Notes under the pieces: generated by a model | Databases searched by the model: none | What the model was told of the DNA's origin: nothing | Seen by the model: the letters and a program-made list of their open reading frames with translations, nothing else | NCBI GenBank assembly: GCA_025331125.1 | Contig: JAOALB010000005.1 | Span: 248,001 to 312,000 of the forward strand | Source: Mycogone perniciosa | Taxonomy: Eukaryota > Ascomycota > Sordariomycetes > Hypocreales > Hypocreaceae | DNA length: 64,000 nt | Direction: 5' to 3' | Translations under genes and position numbers: made by a program | Shown here: positions 21,751-31,639 of the stretch, one piece after another | Numbering within the stretch: the stretch's first letter is position 1 | Layout of the letters: each line of letters starts with the position of its first letter

Positions 21751-22580
21751 ATGGAAATAGCGAGGACACAGTAGGAAGACGATGCACCGTCGCATTCGTT
21801 ACACAATTTGGCTCTTTTTAGGTAATATGGAATGAGATTGATGGCTGTGTTGATCATCAGAATGTATCTTAGTGGACTCGGTCAAATTGCCTTTAATCAT
21901 CGTCGTCTTATTTTGAGACATGTTTGACCCATCGTAAATTGTTTGCTGCCAGTTTAGAACACGAGCTGTGCAGAAGCCTTTCTATCATAAGACACACATA
22001 CGTCCGCATTGACCTCGTACTAGTAGGAGTGATGTGCTTAATATAGAATCAAATTATGGAATTTAGGGGCGAAGCGATTACATGTGGATCATGTTCTTCG
22101 TACCCGAAGGATCATCGGAAGATGGGTGAACGCACCTCACCTAGTTCTTACTACCTACTCGTACTGATATCTTCATTTCTTCTTAGCATTATTTTGCCAG
22201 GCTCAAGTTGAGGTGAAAGACATGTCTGATTCAGCCTATCTTGTGTTCCCTTCATTTAGTGATGACACTATGTATACTCCGAATCACATCACATCCAATT
22301 TGGCGGCCCTTGGCGGACCGATGAGCAGACAGGGATCCGCTCATCTCTTCCGAATCATCAACGCCCAGCCCTTTTAGTTGTTGGCTGTTGGATCATGATT
22401 TACATGGTTACTCATAAACCTGGCAGGTCTGCTGCCCCCTGAGCAGGCGAAGACTCTCCTTTCATCATCAAGATTCACTATGTAGGTCCAATTCAACCCT
22501 CAACTTTCCGTCTAAAGTTGCCCTGATCTCGGGTCAGTCATTGCACCATTGCGTTCCTAGGCTTCTCAAAGCCCTCTGCC
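21751..22580. other. Intergenic region
   Basis: No gene seen. AT-rich between 21750 and 22450, with a TACTCGTAC motif near 22157. It separates the P450 from the DUF7730-like pseudogene. Confidence 0.5.
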
Positions 22581-23879
22581 ATGGAATGGATGCGAGAGCA
22601 TGTCAAGAACCCGTTCATCTTGGCATCGGGCCAGCCGCCTCCAGTGCCACTTCTGCCCGATCCTCGCCCGCGCCCGTTGACACCCTCTTCGCAGCCGACT
22701 AGCAGCGCGGATGAGAGCCTTCTCTTCAAGATGCTGCCCCGTGATCTCCGTCGTAGGATCCTGATCTAGGTCTTTGGGGGCGACATTCCACATGGAGCTC
22801 GATTTCAACCATCCCAGGATCCCTCTGAAGTTTCCAGTCACACGGCATGGGGCCCGCAATGCCGTCGAACAAAGCGACCCATCGGCATCGCCATTCAAGG
22901 GCTGCTCCCAGCCACGGAACTACCTGAGAACCGACAAGTGGAAGCCCAAGACGTGGCAATGGTGGAGTTCCGTATGCCACAGACCTGACACGGTTTTTGA
23001 CTTGGTCTGGATCCGGGTTGAGTGAACCATGGGAGGATCAATGCAAGTTTGGCCTACCTCAGCCACAGTGCGAGTCCGACAGGGGTTTTATTCCTGACCA
23101 GTGCCGGATCGGCGCCATGGGCTGGTTACTCTCATGTCAACAAGCGTGAGTGTTTTCCCTAGCGCGATCAAGTGATGGCTTCATGCTAAACTATCTGGGT
23201 CTCAAGGTATTCTGAGGGCGTTGATGTCTTATACTCAACAAATAATTTCCACCTTGCAAGTTCGCAGTTGATACTCAACGTGCTAAAGCTTCTGTTACCG
23301 TCCAGACTGGTGTCAATTACATCGGTATAAATGATCTGGAAGATCTATCCCTTCAGAGACCAAGAGTCACAAGGCATACCGTCTTCTGACTACAACACTT
23401 TCGTCGCCCTTATTGAGACAACGCCTACCATCTTTCCTAATGTCAGGAACCTATACATTTCCATTCAAGGCGACTTGTTCATTCCCGGTGATCCATGTCT
23501 CGGAGGCCACGCCTCTGAAGAGACAAGGTACACACTGGTTGAGGACTAGATCTTAAACCCCGTAGAAACCATGATTAAAAGGTTTGATGCTCTCCAGCTT
23601 TGCTTGATCGCCATCCCTAGTTCGAGTTACGGCCCACGTAAGTGGCAAGCTATGCGCGATGGGACACAATGCTTTGAAGGCCGCAATCGTGAATGCGAAA
23701 GACTTTGGAGACGCCTCGATGATTGTGCTTCTGGGATAGATGGGTGTTGGTTGTGCCTCGGACATCGCGATCTTGGTCCGCGGTGGCGTGAAATCCCATG
23801 TGTTTGGGCGCGACGGAATCATATTGCAGATAAGGAGCACCCTATGGACCGCTTATATGAGCCATGTCACTCACCTTGA
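22581..23879 (+). pseudogene. Decayed DUF7730-type protein gene
   Basis: Pieces of one protein follow each other in order but in different frames. SLLFKMLPRDLRRRILI (to 22766) ends in an in-frame TAG and is followed by VFGG. The frame then shifts in a run of G to MELDFNHPRIPL (from 22789). IGAMGWLLSCQQA (about 23113-23151) joins through a plausible GTGAGT...AAG intron to YSEGVDVLYSTNNFHLAS, then SRLVSITSV and a TAA at about 23325. IWKIYPF...IFPNVRNLYISIQGDLF and a C-terminal piece with GCWLCLGHRDLGP follow to about 23879. The order and the LPxDxRRxIL, AMGWLLSC and DVLYSTN blocks fit the fungal DUF7730 family. At least two stops and one frameshift make it a pseudogene unless the splicing is very unusual. 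Confidence 0.68.
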
Positions 23880-25318
23880 TAGATCAAGATTACAGTAAAA
23901 TGACCCAGTGTTTTTCTATCTACTACATTAGACTGTTCCCTACGAACTTGGTTGCATGGCATTGCTGCTGAAGAACTGTGTCCAACTTCCGTTCCAAGAA
24001 TGGATGCTAGGTGATATGATACTGCGCTTCAACGGAACCACGGTCATCACCCAACACGACAGTATTCCAGGCATGAAAATTCCATATATTTCGTAATATA
24101 GTAGGGGCCGTCAGGCTTGGAGTCTTGATCTCCTACCAGTCCAAATAATGCGCGACAAGACAAGACTGCAAGAGAGTATTCACACCGGAAACGAGCAAAT
24201 TCAGACCTTGCTGTCTTGCCGGTTCCATTGTTCAAATATCTGGGACTATAATCTGCTGCTAGTCAAGGTGACAAATGACGAAGGATCGCGCGGCATGGTT
24301 CAGTCAAGGAGAGTCGCTTGCCAGTCCAGGGGTGAGCGATGAAATGCTGTGAACAAGGGCTTCAAAAGCGGTGAAAAGCTTACTATTACACTCGACAGCA
24401 CACAAATTTTACGTTTATCCCCAAGTTTGACTTCTTAGAACTCAATTATTCTCTCCCCAAATGGTGTAGGGGGAATCATCGAAGGAGATAGGCGCAAGTC
24501 CACCCCAAGGATGGCTCCCCCGTCACTCCACACATGTGACCACCACACCATACAACTAGAAGTCGGATAACCGAAAAGGACTATTAATAAACTTGGGAGC
24601 GAATATGACGAGATATTTAAAGAGATCGGGGTGAATGAACCCAGCAGTTGCTAGCTGTCAATGCTTTCCGCGTAAGGGTGAAGGAGGGAATCCTGTCTTC
24701 AACGCTGGAAGAGATGGATCTCAGAAGTTCTTTGCAACATGGATGTTGGCAAGATATTTTTAGAACCGGAGAGAACATATCTGAGCTTGGGAGTTGCACT
24801 CATTCATCATGGCAAAATTATTTTACTGGAGTCAATCTTCAATATCCTATCTTGGACATCTTCATGTTCTTGCAATCCACAAGTATTCAAGTGTTCGCTT
24901 TTTATGTCTTTTTGTGTTTTAGGTCGTGTTTTCTTATCTTTGTATCGTTTAAATAAAGGATTTTGGATCAACCTTCTCGTTACATCCTTGTGTTTCATGT
25001 GAACACTCAGATCACACAAAGAACAAGTCAAGGAAGCCCAAAGACTCAAAGCTTTGTTCACGTCAGTTAACTCGGTCATTCTCGTTCAAACTGAACGGCT
25101 CCTGCGTTTTGTATTTCTTTCTATTTTCTTCCGGTTGCTACCATTCGTATGTTGTGATCTGTTCAGTTCAGATGCCCTCTGCTGTTGTTCGATGGTCACG
25201 TAACCTTATATAAATGTTGAGTCGATATCTGCCTTCCAGGACCTCGTAATACAATCCTTCATGACCACCACCACTACCTGCATACAGCTCCCTAAAAAAC
25301 GAGAATTCAAAAAAGTGT
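23880..25318. other. Intergenic region
   Basis: About 1.4 kb without a supported gene. Short frames at 24648-25002 (+) are hydrophobic and AT-rich and have no family features. Confidence 0.45.
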
Positions 25319-27500
25319 ATGCCATCAAACTCAGATATGGCATCCCGCGAGAGTTCCCCAGCAACTTTGCTGAATATGCCTCCCGAACTCTTAGAGCTCA
25401 TCATTGAGTTACTTCCCTTGCCATCCCTTCTCGCCCTGTCAAAAGCCAACTCGGGCCTATACACCCATTTGTGTCCTATTCTCTATCACAAGCATGTCAA
25501 AGAACATGGAAGCTGGGAGCTGCTCTGGGCTTGTTGTCGAGGTAATCCAAGAACAGTCAAAAGACTAATCGATGCAGGTGCGGACATCGAGGTCAGAGCC
25601 CCCTATACCGAATTGACGCCACTCCATCTAGCCGCAGAACATGGACATGAGTCGGTGGTAAATATCTTGCTCGCAATCGACGGCATTAATGCAGGCGCAA
25701 GGGCCACGTCTGGTCAAATGCCGGTATGCTTTGCTGCGCGGTATGGACATAGAGCGATAGTTTTGCGACTCTTAGCCAGAAGTGATGTCAACCCATATTG
25801 CCAATGCAGCAACCACCCAGCAAACCATATCGCATAGGACGGGTATTCGGAAACACTGAAACTGCTTCTTAACGATATCGGCCTGAATCCTTCCTTCTTT
25901 CTTATGAGAGCACGACTAGGAGGGTCTCAAAACCGACCTATGCCCGAGGTCAGACCAGCTGGGGTCCCCAGAACTCATAGTTGCCGCAGCCCTTTTGGCC
26001 CACAGTAACGCTGACTTGGACACCTGGAACACAAATTCCTATGAGCTAGGCGGCGCAAGACGTCACACTGAGATTTTTCAGCTCGTTATAGCCTTGATAG
26101 CGAAGTCAAGTTAACCCCAACAAGTCAGCTAATAGCCAAAATGGCAAATGAATTAAATTCATTCATATAGACCTGGGCCCTTGTTATTACTGTATTATTT
26201 AGCGTCGTAGGGGCCCCCATTAGTTATCTCTTTGGTGGAGTGTATGACGTGGTGAGACGACTGTGAGATAATGCGATAACTACGCTATGTTCTAGACGGT
26301 TAGTTGATGTGATGAGTTTATACGAACGCGAAAATGCGACACGGCTGCGTTAATACGAGTATCAAGCATGCCCCCATCTACGAGTAGAGTCAACGCGCCT
26401 CCCTCCCTACCCCTTCTTGTAAAGCCCAAGCTCTGAAGCGTCGTTATCCAGTGTTTTATTGGCTAATTGCGAGTTGATTGTTGTGGAACACTTGTCCTCG
26501 AGCTGTATTCAATGGCGCGCTTATGGACTGCTATAGAAGTCAGCCTTTATCGTGCCGGATGGCCTGTGTTTTGGCAAGGGAGAACACGACCTAGGGATTT
26601 GCTGGATCTAGATTAGATGTACGGAGTAAGGACGGGACTAATCTCGGCATATTCTAGTACAGCAGCACAATTATTCCAGGGCTATTATAGAGTTGCTCCT
26701 GTTAGCCGAGATAAACCCTATCTTGTTGATGCAACTTATCTGACTGGTAATGATAGGCAGTAATATTACGGAGGATATGCAATCAAATTATCAAGCATTT
26801 ATCAAATGACCCACATACGCAAACTCCCTCCATCAGGGCGTCAAACAGCCAAATCTGACCCCCGGATTTTCTTTATTTTAATTTGATGATTGCATTGGAT
26901 CTTGATCAAAACTCTCCTAGACGATGACCACGTTAATCGTGATTCGAAATTGCCATAGAAGAACGCCTCGATGGGGGGAGTGAAGCTATCATTAAGCTCC
27001 TTCTACCCCGGGGTTGAATTGATACAAATAACGGCGGTGATAAGGCCCATGACCATTGATACACGTTATCAGGAATGAGCATCTTCTTCAGTTCACCTTA
27101 GGTCTGGCAAACTTAATCAGAGTGTAGTTTTAAGACCAGCATCATGGCACTATGAAGTGCACACAACGGGAGACATCGTCGCTATGGAAATGTTTCTCAA
27201 CGGGCCAAGTCAATGTAAACGAACCGGATGCCAAGATTGAGATCCTTTTCATGTAGTATTACTAGGAGGTAATGAGGAAGTAATTTTACATGTCCGGGCA
27301 GGAAGATGTCGATGCAAATATATAGTATGAGCGTGGTATTTCACTGCTGCCACGGGCTCTGTGTTGTGTTAACAACGCCTGCATTTCACTTCTCTTTGGT
27401 TCAAAGGATGTCGAGCCAGATGCTACCAACAGTGATGGCAAAGAATCTCCTACCAGAGTTGTAATGTGGGGAAGATAGGCATGATAAAGCAGCTACTACT
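25319..27500 (+). pseudogene. F-box-like/ankyrin repeat gene, truncated and decayed
   Basis: An intact 172-codon frame (25319-25837) starts MPSNSDMASRESSP, has an F-box-like helix pair (MPPELLELIIELLPLPSLLALSKANS), then ankyrin repeats (ELTPLHLAAEHGHESVVNILLAIDG, ARYGHRAIVLRLLARSDVNP). It ends at an in-frame TAG; the same frame continues with ETLKLLLNDIGLNPS, an ankyrin helix, so the stop lies inside the domain. Further ankyrin-like scraps occur in changing frames: GGSEAIIKLLLPRG near 26980 and CISLLFGSKDVEPDATNSDGK near 27385-27445. The architecture matches the intact gene at 58083-59072. The first frame could still make a short protein. Confidence 0.62.
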
Positions 27501-27727
27501 ACTACTATTGTCGAAGACAGGAAAGGCCCGATATGAATCAAGATTGTCTTCATGGATCCAGGCCGCTGTGGATCCTACTTGCAGACGGAAGAGCTGATAC
27601 GAAGGTGCAAGATACTACCCAAAGCCGATCTCCGATCACGATAGCGGGTATGAAACGCCTTTACTCGTATGATTTGATTGAGAAGCTGCAGAGTTCTATC
27701 TTGGACATACGGGTGGGGTTTAGGTAG

Positions 27728-28051
27728 AATGAGTTCTCTTTGAAACCTGGATAGATCATGAGTGGAGGCTCATTCTGATAGGCGTGTAGAGGGATTCCGC
27801 GTGAATGAAAAGACTCACAACAACTACAAAGCACACTTATAGAATTTGGTTAAAATGGTGTGAAGTAGAATAAAGATAGTATGAGATAGGATTGCAGTAA
27901 GATATATATAACTCTTGTAATGATGCATGTGAAACATAATCATCAATGTGTCGCTTCTCAAACATGTGCGATATCTGTAGGGTAGGCGTCTGTCTCCGTG
28001 TCGGACAGCTTTTGAGTTTGGACAGAGAAGGCACTTCCATCAATTCCAATG
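27728..28051. other. Intergenic, between the ankyrin remnant and the tRNA
   Basis: No gene recognised. AT-rich around 27840-27930. Confidence 0.4.
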
Positions 28052-28163
28052 GGCACTTTGGCCGAGTGGTCTAAGGCGCCGTGTTCAGGTCCTGTTTCGA
28101 AGCAATTCGAACGATCTATTCGCGGTCTAGTAATAGGCGAGGGTTCGAATCCCTCAGGTGTCA
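28052..28163 (+). tRNA. tRNA-Leu(CAG) with a 30-nt intron
   Basis: Folds as a class II tRNA. The acceptor stem is 28052-28058 with 28156-28162 (with G-U pairs), and the discriminator A is at 28163. The D stem is GCC/GGC at 28061-28063 and 28075-28077. The anticodon stem is 28079-28083 with 28121-28125, with CAG at 28086-28088 and purine 37 at 28089. A long variable arm spans 28126-28138, and the T arm is 28139-28155 with loop TTCGAAT. The intron (28090-28119) sits in the canonical place one base 3' of the anticodon. The CAG anticodon, the A discriminator and the long variable arm agree on leucine. The CCA tail is not encoded. Confidence 0.92.
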
Positions 28164-29839
28164 TACGGACTCGCAGTTCTTTTTTTGCTGTTTAATTCTA
28201 TTAGCTGAATAGAGAAACCAAGTCTCCACCCTCAATGCTAGCATCGCCACGGCGCATTTCGTGTATAATTGGACTCACTCTTGTCTATGGATCCGCGGAG
28301 GAGCAAATGCCGATCTAGAACGCCTTCTAGAAGAATTTTCGAAACTACTAGTGCTACAACTAGTAGCATTTAGTAGTACTGGAAACTCCTAGCTTACGGA
28401 GTACTGAAAGATAGGACCACTCTGTATGTTATTTTGGGACTCCCGTGTGGAGCACTACTTTGTAAGGACACAATAATGGGGCGGCATTTAATATAACGTG
28501 TACTATTCCTTATATTCCACTGCATCCGGCAAATTCCACATCAGCATTTAGCCCATGCTTCTTTTTGCCCAGCTTATGAGCCCCCAAGCTTCTACTCTAC
28601 CCATAAACGGCACTTCTAGAAAAACGCCAATGCATTGATCGAAGCAGTAGTACGGAGTACTAGTAGTGATAACAAACAAACACACCACCTACGCCTCCTT
28701 ATACAAGCCAGGCCCTAATACCCTTGCTCGCATCTCTCTCGATTGGCACATCTAGCCCATATCGGCTAGCTTCACCAACGACCCATCATCAGCCTCAATC
28801 TCTCGGCGTCACCGGGATATTCCCTCACTCTCGCCCCCAAGGGGGGGGAGAGGAGACATTTAGAGCACCCTTGGCGATCGTACGATATCCGTCAGTTACT
28901 AGCAGTATGTATACGCCCCCCTTCAGGGGTGTACCATGCCATGCTCCGTCCTTGAGGCGCAGTCTTGGCTTTCGGAGCTTAGATCACCGCAGGGAACTGT
29001 CACTCGTCACGGCGCTATGTCGGTCGGGCTTTCTGAGCATGCAGATAGGAGTCAGACATTGCTATCAACACACCCACAAGCGAAATGAGAGAGAAGAACC
29101 CGTTGGGAGAAGCAAAAAAAGGAAAGAAAAAAAACTAAACGAGAAAAGAAAGCTCCCGGCTTCCGGCAGCTGGCATCTTCGGTAGCTCCGGCCGAGTGGA
29201 GTCACGTCAGATTTAAAGAGTCAAATAAGAGTGTGTGCTAAGCTGCTCTAGTATTCGTACGTTCCGAATAGCAAGGGTTTGAAAGCTATAAGCTTGCAAA
29301 GATGTCGGAGCATTTGTCAGAGCACACTGTCACGATCAACGAACGATAGCAACCCCAGTTCCTACATATGTATGCCCATTCTTCCTAGGACTTATCCACT
29401 GTCCGTGGAATCATTAAAGTTGCAGAGTGATCAGTCAGATCAGGGATTTTTTCAACTATCGACAGGGGCAAATACTACCGATCCTGCGTTCCGGCATGGA
29501 AGATTACGTGAGCCCATTACTACGAGGACTAGTCGTCACAACACCCCGGCGTTTGCGTCTTTTTCAAGCTCTCCGGGCTGAGAAGTCGTTGAGCTTTGGG
29601 CTTCATGCAGGTCTGTCTATATTCGAGACCGACCCCCTGTGAGGGCTCGTGCGCCTTGTCTGGGTAGTACTACTACTTCACACATGTACATCAAGGTGCA
29701 GGTGAATCGTCCAAGTTATACTATTGGTGCCCGTAATTGCAAAAGTAGAGATTTTTTTCATTGCAATCAAAAACTAGCGCTATGTACAATGGCTGAGTGA
29801 CGCTTCTGTACCCTGTCCGTCTATTACATCCTTCAGCTA
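28164..29839. other. Intergenic region
   Basis: About 1.7 kb with no supported gene. A frame at about 28724-29185 (+) lacks an ATG and is low in conservation signals. TACGGAGTAC motifs lie near 28397 and 28650, and other TAGTAC/ACTAGT-rich sequence occurs between 28350 and 28670. Confidence 0.5.
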
Positions 29840-31639
29840 CTAGTAAGTGACGAGATACACACGCCCTTCAAAGGGAGCCAGCGTCTCATCGCTTCTGTCG
29901 CGATGGGTCGACAGAAGGGGAACCAGCTTCGCCTGGGCACCCTCAAACTGGAGCTCCTTGGCCGTGGGCTGTTCCCATTGCTTCTCCTCTGAGGTGAAGT
30001 TGAGCACAACAAACGCCTTGTTTGACCCGCCACCGAGCGGGTTCTCCTTCACGAACATGTATAGTTCCTTGTCCTCTTCCCGCAAAACTCGGTAATCACC
30101 ATAGACCAGAAGATCTTGGTGCTCACGGCGGAAGGCCAGAACCCTTCGCCAAAAGGCCAAGACGCTGTTGGGGTCGTGAAGTTGCGAGGCAACATTGATC
30201 TCACTGGCGAATGGATGAGACTTCATCCAAGGTTCCTTGACGTTCTGACCAGCCTTCTCCGCCGCCTCGGAGAAGCCTCCGTACTTGCACTCACCGTTCC
30301 ACGCAATAGGAATGCGGGAGTGATCACGCGCCAAGTACTGCAGAGCATCAAATGCCTGTTTTACTCCTTCCTCACCGTGTCGCTCTCTGGCATAGTCGAC
30401 ATAGAGGTAGCTGTCGAGGTCGAGGTAGTTCTCAATTGGGTATCCCTCCTTTGGTGCGTTGACGCAACCAATTTCCTGACCTTGGTACACAAATTGTGTC
30501 CCACTCAGGCACGTCTGCATCAGAGCGAGCATCTTGGCGCCAGCAACACGGTGTTGAGGGCTGTCGTCAGTGAACCGCGTGACAGAGCGTGCCTGGTCAT
30601 GGTTCTCGAGGAAGACGGTTGTCCAACCATCTGTGCCTCGGATAACGTTTTGCAGGCGCTCAAAGCCCTTCTTGAACTGAGGGAGTTCCCAGTTCCTAGG
30701 TGTTGTCTCGAACTTGTGCGTGCTTCCTAGTCCAACATCGACCACATCGAATTGGAAGACCATGTTCAACTGCTTGGCCCCAGCACTCACATACTTGAGG
30801 ACACGGGACAAGTCGTAGGTCAAGCCAAGTTCTCCAACGGTGATGGCGCCATACCTGTCCAGGATTTCGTTCATCTCGGACAGGAACTCGTGCATCCGGG
30901 GGCCATTGCAATACAACATTCCGGCTGGCTGGAAGGGGGCGGCGGGGTCAGTTATAGGGGCGTCCGGAAATGACTGCGGCTTGCTGTACAAGTTGACTGT
31001 ATCGATACGGAAACCGTCGACGCCGCGCTTAAGCCAGAACTCCATGGCTTCGTCATAGAGGGCCTTGCGGGTAATAGGGTTTTCCCAGTTCGTATCCGGC
31101 TGCTCCTTGGCGAACAGGTGAAGGTAGTACTCGCCTGACTCCTCGTCCCATTCCCAGGCGCTGCCACCGCCGAAGATGGCTCGCCAGTTGTTGGGGGGCA
31201 ATCGTTTGCCGTCGGGGGAGTACTTAGCGGGCCGCCAGATGTACCAGTCTCGCTTGGCGTTGTCCTTGCTGGACCGGGACTCCTTGAACCAGGGGTGCTG
31301 GTCGGATGTGTGATTAATGACGAGGTCGAGCATGATTTTCATGCCTCGGGCGTGCGTCTCGCGAATCAGCTCCTCCATGTCCTGTAGCGTGCCGTAGGGG
31401 CGGTGGACATCCTGGTAATTGGAAATATCGTAGCCCACGTCGACCTGAGGGCTCTCGTACATGGGACACACCCAAATGACGTTGACACCAAGGCTGCATA
31501 GATAGTCTAGCTTGGAGATGATACCTCGGAGATCGCCAATACCGTCGCCGTTGGAGTCGCAGAAGGATGCCGGGTAGATCTGGTAGATGACGGCATGCTT
31601 CCACCACAGCTTGAGATGCTCAGAGGTAGTAGTACTCAT
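29840..31639 (-). CDS. GH13 alpha-glucosidase (maltase/isomaltase type), intracellular
   Basis: Single exon, 599 residues from the first in-frame ATG at 31639 (the open frame extends to 31660 without one). No signal peptide, so cytosolic hydrolysis of imported maltose or isomaltose. Catalytic machinery is complete: DLVINHTSDQHPWF (region I), nucleophile D213 in GFRIDTVN, acid/base E270 in TVGE, and transition-state Asp D348 in ENHDQARS. QIYPASFCDSNGDGIGDL is the oligo-1,6-glucosidase/maltase subfamily signature with the DxNxDGxGD calcium/structural motif. The residue after the region II Asp is Thr and is followed by Val; in this subfamily Val there favours alpha-1,4 (maltase) over alpha-1,6 activity, so maltase is more likely. 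It is oriented away from the permease at 35155, 3.5 kb apart. Confidence 0.95.
   Translation of the reverse strand: MSTTTSEHLKLWWKHAVIYQIYPASFCDSNGDGIGDLRGIISKLDYLCSLGVNVIWVCPMYESPQVDVGYDISNYQDVHRPYGTLQDMEELIRETHARGMKIMLDLVINHTSDQHPWFKESRSSKDNAKRDWYIWRPAKYSPDGKRLPPNNWRAIFGGGSAWEWDEESGEYYLHLFAKEQPDTNWENPITRKALYDEAMEFWLKRGVDGFRIDTVNLYSKPQSFPDAPITDPAAPFQPAGMLYCNGPRMHEFLSEMNEILDRYGAITVGELGLTYDLSRVLKYVSAGAKQLNMVFQFDVVDVGLGSTHKFETTPRNWELPQFKKGFERLQNVIRGTDGWTTVFLENHDQARSVTRFTDDSPQHRVAGAKMLALMQTCLSGTQFVYQGQEIGCVNAPKEGYPIENYLDLDSYLYVDYARERHGEEGVKQAFDALQYLARDHSRIPIAWNGECKYGGFSEAAEKAGQNVKEPWMKSHPFASEINVASQLHDPNSVLAFWRRVLAFRREHQDLLVYGDYRVLREEDKELYMFVKENPLGGGSNKAFVVLNFTSEEKQWEQPTAKELQFEGAQAKLVPLLSTHRDRSDETLAPFEGRVYLVTY

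Noticed and set aside
27958..28164. 68-codon minus-strand frame over the tRNA
   Set aside because: It is the antisense translation of the tRNA-Leu gene, a well-known annotation artefact.
28724..29185. 153-codon plus-strand frame
   Set aside because: It begins with TTG and not ATG, has no recognisable domain, and ends in a poly-Lys/Arg stretch from a purine run.
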